Below are positions 31,849-42,065 of a stretch of 64,000 nt of DNA, in pieces. The first letter of the stretch is position 1; each line of letters starts with the position of its first letter. This stretch comes from Hortaea werneckii (taxonomy: Eukaryota > Ascomycota > Dothideomycetes > Mycosphaerellales > Teratosphaeriaceae), in assembly GCA_037044905.1 (NCBI GenBank), contig JBAOKB010000020.1, forward strand, positions 372,001 to 436,000, in the 5' to 3' direction. The notes under the pieces are model-generated. The model did no database searches and was not told the DNA's origin. It saw only the letters and a list, made by a program, of their open reading frames with translations. Made by a program: the position numbers and the translations under genes.

Positions 31849-34506
31849 ATGGCTGCTGCCAACGATCTGTCACTCGCCGATGCCAAGCTTGCGCGACAGT
31901 TCAAGCGCAACGAGAAGGCCGAAGCCACCCTGACAGCGCCTTTCACTGAGCGACAGAACTCTCGTGGCAAGAACAAGATCTGGAAGCCTCTGGATCTAAG
32001 TGCGGAAGCGTCAAGGGATGAAGGTGGCGTCTTACTTTCACAAGCAGACAGCCGCGTGAATGATTTCAGATCCATAACGCGTGACTCTTCCCTCAGTCGC
32101 TCTTTGTCAAGCCTCTCGCAGCACACGTCGGGCACACTCCAATCCGAGTCCGGTCGTGAGCGCCACGATTCCACTGCCGCAGAGGGCGGTGGCTTCCAGT
32201 TGATCACAGGCCGGAGGGGTCGCAAGCAGAATAGACAGCTCGACTCGCAGCTCAACTTGTACGAGGTGAAGCCAGAGGAGAGACAGAAGACCGTTGAGGC
32301 GGCGCCGGATACCAAAGAGATATATCACGTTTTTGGCAATCCACCTCCGCCACCCGCACATCTTGACACGAATCCTGGTTCGGTCAACGGCCAGCTTCAG
32401 TTCATTCAGCATACAAACGGTGACATCTCTGCACATCAATGGAGCAGCTCGAGTTTTGAATGGCAGAACATTGGCCAATTCTCCAACATCCGAAAGAAAA
32501 TCGAAGGTCAACTTACGTCGAACCGTCTGAAAGGCGAAACTGCCTATCAGACACTGCAGCAAAACACCCTCGCGTACTTCCGCACTATCGCGAAACAGAA
32601 GGAGGCGGATGTAATGGGACTGCCGTTCGGGCCTAAGGAGATACATCAGCTCATGCCGGAGCTACGTGCGATGCAACCGACTGCTGTCACACCGAAGAAA
32701 TCGATTACGGCATCGGAGGCTCCGATCCCAAGGCAGCCGCTACCAGAAGCGAACATTGAGTACAGTGAAGACCATTCTTACGCCGCGGAGTCCCATCACC
32801 AGATGGGGAACGGACATCCACACTATTATGAAAGCTACCCAGCATACACAGGTGGCTATGGCGGCTATCCTTTCAATACAAACCATCACTACCAATACGG
32901 CGGTCAAATGTACTCCCACCCTTCAGCAGAGCTGCGATATGACCGCCATGTCGGCCCGCAGAGTTTCGACAGCATGAAAACGCAAGATCCTTTCTATCTT
33001 GATGCATCATCATCCACGTACCACGCAAGACGCGGAAATGCTTCTTACGCTGCAGATGTCTATAATCAACGTCCTGGCCCAGCGAGCTACACCTCCTACC
33101 CACATTCGCTTGCCGCAGCTCACAAACAAGTCAACGTGAATTACTATCATCAATCAGTACCGCCAGAACTTGCTTTGCTTAATGAAGAGAAGCGCCAAAA
33201 AGGGTACTTCGGCGGAGCATCAAACACGCAGGATGGTCCTGAGGACACAAAAGGGAGGCTTCGTGGCTCAGCGGCAAGCTGGGACGGATTGAGGGCGCCG
33301 TCATCAAGCAGAGTCAACGAACATGTGGTCGGTGGCGACGCGCTTTTCGGTGCTGAGGGAAATCGATTGCAAGCTCCTGCCCGCGACGCTTGCCGTCCAT
33401 CGCCGGGATACCTTACAGCTGATCGCGACACGAGCTCAACGGAAAATGCATCCAGTGCCAAGCGAAGTAAAGCAGTCACACCGCTCAGCACTTCACGGTC
33501 TGCGATCAAAGATCAGCTGTACAAAATCTCGGACCAGGCGAAGGAGCGTAATCTTAGCCAGAGTAATATCAGGACTGTGCTTTTCGATCCTTTTCGCCCA
33601 TCCACCGATACGGACAACAGTGCTCAAAGCACCGTACTCTCCAAGCAGGCAGCATCCGAGCTCAAACGCACAGTAGCGAATCCAAGCGGGCTGCCTCCCA
33701 GCGCTCAGAAGCAAGAACAACCACTGTACGAGTTTGAGTCATCAATGCGCCGAAACGCTGTTGATCTTGGCCATATCGGCGACGCAAGGAACGGAAACCC
33801 ACGCCGTCCTCAGGCGCCCTCGGAGAACTCCTTCCTGGCCGGCCTCAGAGAAGCGCAAGCGAGGGGCAAGAGAGCTCCCTTATACGGCAGAGGTGTACAT
33901 TTGGGCGAAATGGACATTGAGACAGAAGCAGACAGAAAGTTCCTAAGGGACCACGGACCCAGGATCGGCCGCGAGTACGATTTGAAGGCTTGGTGGAGCA
34001 ACGGAAACACTTTCTCCCGTCACGAAGAGCTCTATCAGAGTCTGATTAAAGCTTCGGAATTAGTCCCACCATCTGTACTTCCAGCCCCTGCCACTGCTGC
34101 ATCGACTTTTGCATCCCTCGACAAGTCTTCTCCTGACGAGGAGGCCGCAGCAAGCGGCTCAAGCCTCTCGAGAGATTCAATGACCCGGATGCTGATTCCC
34201 GTTCTGGAGAATTTGTCTTACTACGTTGAAGGCCCCGTCGCAGAGCGAGATTACTTCTCTCGCTGGGCAGAACCGCCCGAATGGGCTATAGATCACTCAC
34301 CATCCGGCAACAAATCTTTCTACGACAAGGAGGCTTGGGGCCAGCCGCCAGTCAGGATCGGTAGAGATCCAAGATACCGCCCACTTCCGATGGAAGGGGA
34401 ATTGGCAGGGTTGAGATTCGGTGGATTCGGTAGCCCGCAGCGTGTACCTGGGACTGGCAGCGGAATGGCCGTGGGCTCTGGAAGGTTTTCATTCGGCATG
34501 CCATAA
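31849..34506 (+). CDS. large low-complexity hypothetical protein
   Basis: An open frame of 885 codons without an intron. I do not recognise a domain. The first about 60 residues are charged (LADAKLARQFKRNEKAEATL, RGKNKIWKPLDL) and look constrained. A moderately conserved-looking block around residues 195-290 (QNIGQFSNIRKKIEGQL; AYFRTIAKQKEAD) has helical character. Residues about 303-427 are strikingly rich in Tyr, His, Gly and Ser (HPHYYESYPAYTGGYGGYPF), like prion-like or phase-separating segments. The C-terminal about 120 residues are aromatic and Pro/Gly-rich (YFSRWAEPPEWAI; DPRYRPLPMEGELAGLRFGGF) and end in a Gly-rich tail. No signal peptide or membrane segment. The frame length and codon use support a real gene. 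A role in RNA or RNP biology is a guess from composition only. Confidence 0.75.
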   Translation: MAAANDLSLADAKLARQFKRNEKAEATLTAPFTERQNSRGKNKIWKPLDLSAEASRDEGGVLLSQADSRVNDFRSITRDSSLSRSLSSLSQHTSGTLQSESGRERHDSTAAEGGGFQLITGRRGRKQNRQLDSQLNLYEVKPEERQKTVEAAPDTKEIYHVFGNPPPPPAHLDTNPGSVNGQLQFIQHTNGDISAHQWSSSSFEWQNIGQFSNIRKKIEGQLTSNRLKGETAYQTLQQNTLAYFRTIAKQKEADVMGLPFGPKEIHQLMPELRAMQPTAVTPKKSITASEAPIPRQPLPEANIEYSEDHSYAAESHHQMGNGHPHYYESYPAYTGGYGGYPFNTNHHYQYGGQMYSHPSAELRYDRHVGPQSFDSMKTQDPFYLDASSSTYHARRGNASYAADVYNQRPGPASYTSYPHSLAAAHKQVNVNYYHQSVPPELALLNEEKRQKGYFGGASNTQDGPEDTKGRLRGSAASWDGLRAPSSSRVNEHVVGGDALFGAEGNRLQAPARDACRPSPGYLTADRDTSSTENASSAKRSKAVTPLSTSRSAIKDQLYKISDQAKERNLSQSNIRTVLFDPFRPSTDTDNSAQSTVLSKQAASELKRTVANPSGLPPSAQKQEQPLYEFESSMRRNAVDLGHIGDARNGNPRRPQAPSENSFLAGLREAQARGKRAPLYGRGVHLGEMDIETEADRKFLRDHGPRIGREYDLKAWWSNGNTFSRHEELYQSLIKASELVPPSVLPAPATAASTFASLDKSSPDEEAAASGSSLSRDSMTRMLIPVLENLSYYVEGPVAERDYFSRWAEPPEWAIDHSPSGNKSFYDKEAWGQPPVRIGRDPRYRPLPMEGELAGLRFGGFGSPQRVPGTGSGMAVGSGRFSFGMP

Positions 34507-35454
34507 GTACGGAAAGAAAAGGGAAGCATGGGTTGCTGCCATCATATCTGCGTACATGGAAGTGTCAAAGTGATGCGGCGTAGCGAGGGAAAGCGTAAAA
34601 GTTTTATCATGCGAAGAGCGTTCAACATTCTCATCATATTTCATGATGCTGGCGGTATGTATCTATGTTCAGCATCAATACGTGTAGTGTAATTGCAAAT
34701 TGCGCTCTGGGCGTGAATCATCGATTTTCTTTTCATTGTACGCTCCTTCTGCATGGTTGATACCTAACTCCTTGGTAGTCTATCTGACCGTAGGGAGTCG
34801 CAAGGTATAACACTGCCAATGTGGTTGTCGCGCAGTGAATTGAAGGTCTGCCGCGGAGACCGAGAAGCTGGCCGAGCGCACCTCTGACTACTGCATGCAG
34901 GCATGACCTTGAATCCCGATCCTTCGCGTTGGCTTCGCTTGAGAATGACGTCGCACTATACCGGTAACTCCTACCAATGCGGTCATTCCTCTCTTCCAAG
35001 TCTGTTAGTCAGCGCTAGCCGCAACAATATTGAGCATTATGCCTTGCAAGACTCCGAGGGAAGGAACATCGCGCAACGTTCTTCTGCTCGCGAAAGCCAT
35101 TCAGGACCTGGTCTCATGCGGTCGTGCATCATGATCTGCAAATCCTCCAAAATCCTGCCGGCGTTGTACCACCGCAAGCGCCGCACCTACCAACCTTTAC
35201 TTCCAGTTGATAGGTCAAAGGACTGATGAAATGTGGCGATGTAGAAACATAAGTATAGCACGCAAGCTTCGGGGCTATGCGCACCACGTTACCGGTTGTT
35301 GCAATACTGGCGATTGCTAGGATCGCAGGATTCTACTTTAGTAGAAGTATTTGAACCATCTGACCGACGTTTTGCGACGTTTGGAATCTCTACTTGTTAA
35401 TCTTCTGGAATCGCCACCAATCCATCAGCAAGTGCTGTTTCACACACAATTAAG
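34507..35454. other. intergenic spacer
   Basis: 0.95 kb between same-strand genes, with the 3' UTR of the low-complexity gene and the promoter of the next. Only short ORFs. No tRNA or repeat that I could support. Confidence 0.5.
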
Positions 35455-36387
35455 ATGGCGAACTCTTCAGTGCCTGGCAGCCTTATATGGGACCCCAACG
35501 ACTGCTCGGGCTTCAGTGCTATGCCGGTACTTCCAAATAACACCAATTCGGGCCATGTCTGCGCAATGCAAACCCAGAACGAAACGGCCATGAAAGCCTG
35601 CTGTGATGGGGATATAATGACTTACACGTGCTGGAAATACTGCGCGACTACCCAATTTGTCGGTCAATTCGGTGACTGTCTGAGCGAACAGATGAACATC
35701 ACCGACCCTCCTTATAGCCTGTACTGTATGGGGAATACGACCGGGACGGTTCGAGAAACGGTAACTTCATTCGGCATGCGCGGAACCAAAGCGCCTAGCA
35801 TAGGAGTCACCTTGCTTCTCACTTGTGTCCTCGCCTTCTTCTTGACTCCCGCTTCAGCAGCGATCGTTCCGTCTCTTGCGGACCGATCGGCAGTCAAGAG
35901 GGACTCAGGCAACTTCACTTTTAACGAAGAGCGCACTTTCACACAGCTGGGCCGCAGCCGGAAGGTGACAGCAAATTTTGCTGGAGGCATCAGCGCCTTC
36001 GGATCTGAGGTTGACACAGGGATCATGAATAACAACCGTACAATCAACGGAACCTCCGCTGCGGACGCCAAATATGATGATTTCTTTGATATGCTCTCTG
36101 AGATCTATGGAAGGCACTTTCCGGCTATGAGCTCCGTCGAGACAGAGATCCAGGTTGCGAAGCCGAGCGGACAGACGGTCTATGTGGCATGGACGCCGTT
36201 CCAATGGTGTGTAAATGCGACTATAAAGGGGGCTGGGGATGTCCTGAACGGCTTTGACGGCGAGATGCCAATCCTTGCTTGCGGTCCAGTATTCGTGTCT
36301 GACGGCAACTCATCGAGCTCTTGGGACGCCGAGAGCATGGAAGGTGCAATGATACAAGGCACCTTTTCGAAAGTGGTACTAGGTTGA
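35455..36387 (+). CDS. Cys-rich hypothetical protein with an internal signal-peptide-like segment
   Basis: Intronless 310-codon frame, no known domain. Residues 1-100 contain eight Cys (17, 36, 49, 50, 59, 63, 75, 91) and several Asn-x-Ser/Thr sites, so this part looks extracellular although no signal peptide precedes it. Residues 114-138 are strongly hydrophobic. Met108 starts a segment that by itself is a textbook signal peptide: basic MRGTK, a hydrophobic core VTLLLTCVLAFFL, then TPASA with a plausible cleavage site. A Lys-Arg pair at 148-149 resembles a Kex2 processing site. The C-terminal half has Asn-glycosylation sites and a likely disulfide pair (WCVNAT ... ACGPVF), like small secreted fungal proteins. 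Either it is a single-pass membrane protein of 310 aa, or the real product starts at 35776 as a 203-aa secretory protein. Unresolved. Confidence 0.65.
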   Translation: MANSSVPGSLIWDPNDCSGFSAMPVLPNNTNSGHVCAMQTQNETAMKACCDGDIMTYTCWKYCATTQFVGQFGDCLSEQMNITDPPYSLYCMGNTTGTVRETVTSFGMRGTKAPSIGVTLLLTCVLAFFLTPASAAIVPSLADRSAVKRDSGNFTFNEERTFTQLGRSRKVTANFAGGISAFGSEVDTGIMNNNRTINGTSAADAKYDDFFDMLSEIYGRHFPAMSSVETEIQVAKPSGQTVYVAWTPFQWCVNATIKGAGDVLNGFDGEMPILACGPVFVSDGNSSSSWDAESMEGAMIQGTFSKVVLG

Positions 36388-36900
36388 TATGGTGTCAGTC
36401 CAGCGATCATCTGCTGATTGCGCTGTTAGTTCACCAATTGACGAGAGACCGTTTCAGCGTCTATGTCAAGAGCCGATTCAGGATCTGAACTAAGTTAGTA
36501 AGGGTCTGTAGACGCAAAAATGCCGTCGGTATGACTGTGGCATTTCCAGAACCCCTCAAGGCGTTGTGGCGGAACAGAGCCATGGGTGGCGTGATTAGGA
36601 CATCTCCGAAGCACGACCAGTGCATAGTGAAGTTATTAGCCAGAGCACCGTACTATGACCAATTAATGAGAACAGCATCTAATGCGTATACCTCCAGTCT
36701 TCTCTTCGTCTTTTCTTCTTTCCAAGTGTCTGTGTCTTGTTAGCATTTTGGGAGATTCGTGATCCGCGTTGGTGGATGGGCCCGGGGACCACAGGACAGC
36801 GGAAATTTCCCGCGCTCAAGCAGCTTGAAGTCGCCAAAGTCGTCTGACTTCATGATGTTTGGCGACCACATTCGAGCTGCATCGCTTTACAACCACCACA
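36388..36900. other. intergenic spacer
   Basis: 0.5 kb between same-strand genes; promoter of the SCO1 gene. An in-frame ATG at 36859, 14 codons upstream of the chosen SCO1 start, lies here and could be an alternative start. Confidence 0.5.
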
Positions 36901-37842
36901 ATGGCGGCGTCATTTGCGAAAACTCTGAGACTGGCAGAGCCAACTGTATGCCGACAATGTGCAATCCGACCAACACAGCGAACGTTCGCCTCCCTCCAGA
37001 ACCCGAAGCGCGAAATCCGATCGAGACCAGCGGTTCAGCAAAGCATAGCAGCACAGCGACTTGCCGGAAAGCCTTCTTTCGCATGCAGTAGGGGATATAA
37101 GACGGTCCAAGAAGCCAAATCTCGACATAAATCGGGGGTATGCAAAATCGCGCCGTCAAACAGTCCTCTTAAACGCAACTCGAACGCTAACCTTTTGTAG
37201 CCCTTCTCATGGCAAGCAGGTCTTCTTTTCCTTCTGGCCGGCGCCGGTCTCGCCGTCTATTTCCGCTACGAGAAGGCTCGCATGGCACGAGCTCGTATTG
37301 CAGAGGCCAACAAGGGCATTGGTAAGCCGCTTGTTGGCGGGCCTTTCCACCTCACGGATCACAACGGCAAGGAATTCACAGAGCAGGACCTCAAAGGCAA
37401 ATACAGTCTGGTATATTTCGGGTTCACGCACTGCCCAGATATCTGCCCCGAGGAGTTGGATAAGATGGCGGGCATGATTGATCGGGTGAAGGCTAAGCAT
37501 GGCGACGTGATGCTGCCAGTCTTCATCAGTTGCGACCCAGCAAGAGATACGCCCGAGGTGATACGTCGGTACCTCGCCGAATTTCATCCAGACATGCTCG
37601 GGATGACAGGGACTTGGCAGGAAGTCAAGGACGTGTGCAAGGCCTACAGAGTGTACTTCTCTACGCCGCCGGACGTGAAACCTGGCCAGGACTACCTTGT
37701 AGATCACAGCATCTACTTCTACCTCATGGATCCCGAGGGAGACTTTGTGGAGGCCATTGGGAGGAACTTCACTGTCGATGCGGCTGCCAAGGTGATCAAT
37801 GACCACATTGCGGACTGGAAGGGCAAGATCAACAAGGGTTGA
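36901..37842 (+). CDS. SCO1: SCO1-type copper chaperone for cytochrome c oxidase
   Basis: Inner-membrane protein that delivers copper to the CuA site of cytochrome oxidase subunit 2. Exons 36901-37137 and 37201-37842 give 292 aa. The 63-nt intron (donor GTATGC, acceptor TTGTAG) falls just before the membrane segment. Residues 1-75 are basic and Ser/Ala-rich, a typical mitochondrial presequence. A transmembrane helix lies at about residues 84-100 (WQAGLLFLLAGAGLAVYF). The thioredoxin-like domain follows, with the copper-binding Cys pair Cys157 and Cys161 in FTHCPDICPEE, the SCDPARDTPE strand, and the third ligand His in YLVDHSIYFY. All key residues are intact, so it should be active. The next gene (MFS transporter) is convergent, with 322 bp between stop codons. 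Confidence 0.95.
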
Positions 37843-38164
37843 GTGGGTCGGAAGGAGTTGTGACCCATGTGCATTGTCAGTACTTCTCTCTACTGATGTA
37901 TTATATGTAAAATAGGAACGAATAGGTTTTCAACTTCTCAGAATGCGGTTTAGGCACGTTTCCGACCTACGTATGTGCCACGCAAGACGTCTGGAGCTGT
38001 CGCATGTCAGCCATCAGGGTCGCCAGTCTAATTTCGATCCAGGTATGCGGAACAGTGATGCGACGTCCTTAAAGATTTTCTTCTGCAGCCGAGGATCCGC
38101 CTGCGACAGTTTTAGGAAAGTGATGTGGAAGAAACGACCACCTAGTTTTACGATTAGAGCCATT
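37843..38164. other. convergent intergenic spacer
   Basis: 322 bp between the convergent SCO1 and MFS genes, holding both 3' ends. Nothing else is visible. Confidence 0.5.
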
Positions 38165-39642
38165 CTATGCTTTACTATTCAGCCGAAATCCTACTCGCGA
38201 CCACCTCGTCAAAAGTACGAGAACTGCGCCAGCCAACAGAGTCCCACCGCAGAAACTCTGAAGCCCAATCCATGAGCTGTCAACAATCACGCCTGCAATT
38301 GGATTTCCCACCAAGATGCCAAGTGCGGCACAGAACGTATTCATGCCCAGCCTTCCTCCAACAATGCTCATGTCGTCCGTGATACTGACTACAGTACTTG
38401 GTTGCAGACTGACAAAGGCGCCGGAGAAAGCGCCATAAAGCAGTGCCCAGATCACCAATCCACCGAGCGCATGGTGCACGGCCATCCAGCAGAACCCCAA
38501 AACACCGGCAATTACTGTGCAAATTGAGAGGATATTCAACGGTCCTGTAATGTCTGCAACGAAAGCAGGTAGGATGCGACCGACTATACTTCCAGCAGAG
38601 AGTACAGGTAACATGTAAAATGCCATGTTGCTGTTCAATCCAGCTTCCTCACCCGCAAAGAGCTCGATGTAGAAGAACGGCACATAGAGGCCGATGAAGC
38701 CGACGAAAGCTGCAATGCAGAACAGTGTGAAGGGCAGCTCGCGGAAGCCAGAGAAGTCGACCAACTTCTTCCTTGGCGGTGGGAGGGTGCGGGTGCGGAT
38801 GCCAAGGCATGGGACAATCAAAGTCGCGAGAGCTATGAAAGCGCAGACTCGAGTGGCCCATCCGAAACCAATCTGTGGCTGCAATCGATGGAAAATAATC
38901 GGGTACAGAACGCCACCAAGACTGGATCCAGACGCCGCAATACCGATAGCGAAGGCGCGCTTGGTCGTGAAATAGCTCGGGATGATCGCCACCGATGTGA
39001 TGAAGAGCCCACCAGCACCGATGCCCATACACAGCCCTTGTGCGAGCATGAGCTGCCAATATCTTTCACACAGACTGACCATCATAAGCCCGAAAACGAC
39101 CATAAAGCTTCCTACCCAGACGAGTTGGCGGGCGTAGCCTCGATCGAAGAGCGGGCCGGCAAAGATCGTGCAGCAGCAGAGGAGGAAAGCTTCGATGCTG
39201 CCGATCCAGGAAATGTTCGAGTTCGATCGGGATGGGATGAGTGTCGTGGAGTAATAGTCTTGCCAGACGCCGAAGGCATTGATAAGACCCCTTTCAATCG
39301 TTGTGTCAGTATAAGCAAAGGAATAGAGGAGGAAGGGGGCAAGTACCATGAGTTAAAGAACATGCAAAAGCCGCAGGCTACCTGCAGCCAGGCTGTGAAG
39401 CCGCCATTGGGTATGCCGGGTTGAGGCGGTACAGAGAGATGCGAGGGAGAGATGTCCAGAGGGGCGCCCTCGCCTTTCTCTTGCTCGGCGCGTTGTGTAA
39501 GGCTACGTTGAAGATCGTCTGCGTGGGCTTCGATGTCATCGCCGCATTGGGAAGGAGCTGTAGAGGTGTATGGGGTGTCTTTTTCTTCGAAAGAGGTTTT
39601 GCCACTAGTGGCTTGTGAGTTCATCCTTGATGTGCCGTCCAT
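38165..39642 (-). CDS. MFS transporter, monocarboxylate-transporter (MCT) type
   Basis: Twelve-helix major facilitator of the fungal MCT/MCH group, whose members carry monocarboxylates, riboflavin or unknown small molecules. Exons 39642-39347 and 39290-38165 give 473 aa. The 56-nt intron splits a Trp codon and restores the family motif FFNSWGLINAFGVWQ, which is strong support for the join. Residues 1-80 are a polar cytosolic tail. The first helix starts at GGFTAWLQVACGF. GPLFDRGYARQ matches the loop 2-3 signature region. A second bundle starts after LPPPRKKLVDFSGFRELPF, and the last helices are FCAALGILVGNPIAG and GGTLLAGAVLVLL. The helix count looks complete. The substrate cannot be read from sequence. 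It may or may not be linked to the lactate-dehydrogenase-like gene 8 kb away. Confidence 0.9.
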
Positions 39643-40288
39643 CTTATTTCTAGACTCAACTGCTGTAACGAGAAGGGGCGAGGAGATGGGGAAGTAGGAG
39701 AGTACATGATTTAATACTTGTTGAGATTATGGAGATCGCCTGTTCGTTGATCCATGCTTTTTTGTTCTTCAGTGCGATATACAGCCCGGTGATGCCAGCC
39801 GGTACTGGGGGCCGGTACATCTGTTCGGTGTTGGGCGCGGCGTGTCGTCGGTGTGAGATGCGATATCATCAAACTGCCTTGGATACCGATCGTCTGGGCC
39901 GTTCCACTGGCGCGTGGCCAGCCGGCAATTGTGTCGGCTGGCATTCCCGGAGCGTTTGTTCGGGAAGTCGCACAAAATGCATCCATGTTTACAGATGCTT
40001 CTTTCAATTCACCTTTGTGAAAAAGGAGGGTGGAAGTGAAGAGATGTCAGCATCAATTCTTATTGAATAAGTCAGGATTCAATAGAAAAGTACCTTCATA
40101 GTATTCTCATTGCAGAGGTCAGAACAATGCCATGAGTGCCTTCGGTCTGTAAGCGGGTCTCGGAGGCTTCCGAAATGCGCCAGCAGACGTTTCGAACATT
40201 CTGCGGCTAGCGATGACGGAGCTCCGAATTTATCATGGCTTGTGAGTAACGCCTCGTCGGATAGCATGGCGGCAAGCGCAGAACCAGT
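39643..40288. promoter_or_regulatory. shared upstream region of the MFS gene and Yae1
   Basis: 0.65 kb between divergent start codons, so it holds both promoters. No distinctive repeat or supported ORF. Confidence 0.45.
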
Positions 40289-40996
40289 ATGCTCCGAGAC
40301 GCTTACGATCATCATCGCGAGGGGGCGGACAATGATATGTTTGTGACAGGCGCACATGGCAGCCAAAATCCAGAGGAAGACACACGAGTAGATCCGCTAG
40401 ACGACGTCTTTGGATCAGCCCCAGCGTCACCTATATTGGGCGGTGATGACCCCTCAGGAAATGCAGAGGATGCAGTCGATGGCAGTAGCAGGCTGCGCAA
40501 TGGAGATCCATCTGACATCCCCAGGCTGAGGAGCTTGCATGTCACAGGTGGTTACCGAGAGGGCATCGCCGTTAGCAAGGAGAAGCACATGCAAGAGGGC
40601 TTTGATGAAGGGTACACATTGGGAGCCGAGCTTGGCCTGAAGGCAGGATGGTGCTTAGGCGCGCTCGAGGGTATAGGGCATGCTCTGGCCGCCTCTACTG
40701 CTCCCCAACCTGCTGCAGCAATGACAAGTGATTCCGACCAAAATGACCTTGTTACCCTCAACAGCACGCGCAAATTACTGGAGTCTGCCGAGGAGGAGCT
40801 AAAAGTCGAGAATCTCTTTGGACGAACGTACTTCGGGGAAGACGGTATCTGGCTCTACCACGTGCCTGGCCAAGAGCGCGAGGATGAAGAGACTACGTTC
40901 GAAAAGATTGCGGCCGCTCATCCGCTAATTTGCAAGTGGACTGAATGCATCTTTTCTCTTTCAGGGAAGGTCGGCGTGGACTTGCGGGTGAAGTGA
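40289..40996 (+). CDS. YAE1: Yae1-type adaptor of cytosolic Fe-S assembly
   Basis: Yae1 with Lto1 links the CIA targeting complex to the ABC protein Rli1 so that it receives its Fe-S clusters. A single 235-codon frame contains the family's deca-GX3 motif: Gly residues every fourth position in two helices, from GYREGIAVSKE through GFDEGYTLGAELGLKAGWCLGALEG. The N-terminus has the acidic DPLDDVFGS segment common in fungal Yae1. The C-terminus is less conserved and ends in a helical segment. The first Met is at 40289; a second in-frame Met at 40337 (residue 17) is equally plausible. Size fits fungal members. No intron is needed. Confidence 0.85.
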   Translation: MLRDAYDHHREGADNDMFVTGAHGSQNPEEDTRVDPLDDVFGSAPASPILGGDDPSGNAEDAVDGSSRLRNGDPSDIPRLRSLHVTGGYREGIAVSKEKHMQEGFDEGYTLGAELGLKAGWCLGALEGIGHALAASTAPQPAAAMTSDSDQNDLVTLNSTRKLLESAEEELKVENLFGRTYFGEDGIWLYHVPGQEREDEETTFEKIAAAHPLICKWTECIFSLSGKVGVDLRVK

Positions 40997-41213
40997 AGTG
41001 AATAAGAGATTGCAGCTTCTCTGCGAACGAAAGCGTTTTCTGATTATTGTCGTCGTCACAATAGGATTGAGATAATATATCATGTAATTTGCTGCCTGTC
41101 GCTGCTATCTTCACAACACAAAATCCTTTCACACTGTGGCTCCCTTTGGCGAAGCTGATTTATCATTCACTACATCAAATTCGACATTGTGAAGCAAACA
41201 CTCACCATCTGGA

Positions 41214-42065
41214 ATGGCGCCGAGACACAGTCCACGCAACCGCAAGACTCCAGCCACTGCAGAGGCCCCTGGTCACTCAGCGGCGCCTGTCCACGGTGAG
41301 AGACCAACCAAGTCCTCGCCAAAGAAACCAAGTCCTCTCCGCAACGAGCTCAAGCGCTCAGCATCAGAGCCGCCTGCGGAGCACCTTGAGCCGCAAGCCA
41401 AAAAGCGGAGATCCCAGGAGGCCACCGCAAAAATCTCTCCCCCCTAAGACGGCACCAAGAGCATGAAGGCCGGTTCCACTGCTGACTCTGGCCTTCACTG
41501 TGGCTCGTGCAAGTCGTGGTGCACCTGTCCAAAGGGCGTCACGTGCCCTAACCCATCGCCAGAACACCTCAGTGTCTCGGCTCTGGAGAAGGCGCAAGAT
41601 GGCATGCCAGTCAGCGCCATGAGGTCGACGATCCAAACGCTGTTCCCGGGAGAGTCCATCTACCCGAACGCCAACGTTCAAAAGCAGTGGATTGATGGCG
41701 CAGAGCTCCTTTGCAAGATTCAAGCGTCGGCCCAGGGTGCTACGGCGAATGTCAATATGAGTCAATTCAACGCCGCGCTGAAGTTCATGCAAGACGTCCT
41801 TGCCTGCTTCCCTCCCAAAGAGGATCTTCCAGGCACGGTATCGGCTGTTGAAAGGATCTTCAAGACGCTGGAGCAGTGGGATCAGGACGGCAGCTATGAA
41901 GTTCTCTGGGATGCCATCGACGGGGCGGTCAACGGCAATCCTGATCTCCTCCTTGATTTCCAGGGCTTCTTGCCTGAGGATAGGCGTACGGTCGGCATGA
42001 GCGAGCTGTGGAAGGTCAGGATCGACAGGTTGGGCTTTGACAAGACAGAGGCTGCCAAACAGTAA
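41214..42065 (+). CDS. hypothetical protein with Cys cluster; two coding blocks joined across a 153-nt intron
   Basis: Two blocks lie in the same frame but are separated by one TAA at 41445-41447. The simplest model is an intron 41296-41448: donor GTGAGA, pyrimidine run, then CCCCTAAG as acceptor, so the TAA is part of the splice site. Exons 41214-41295 and 41449-42065 give 232 aa. The intron is 153 nt, divisible by three, and reads as basic, nuclear-localisation-like sequence (AKKRRS), so retention would give a 77-residue basic peptide. The main block has a Cys cluster C-x2-C-x3-C-x-C-x5-C near its start, followed by about 160 residues of mostly helical sequence with Trp and Leu (LWDAIDGAVNG; MSELWKVRIDRLGF). 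I do not recognise a family. Existence of the second exon is well supported; the first exon and splice are moderate. Confidence 0.6.

Noticed and set aside
34890..35000. Possible tRNA-like segment
   Set aside because: I could not find paired acceptor arms with a proper T-loop; the same holds for other TTCGA-like matches in the window.
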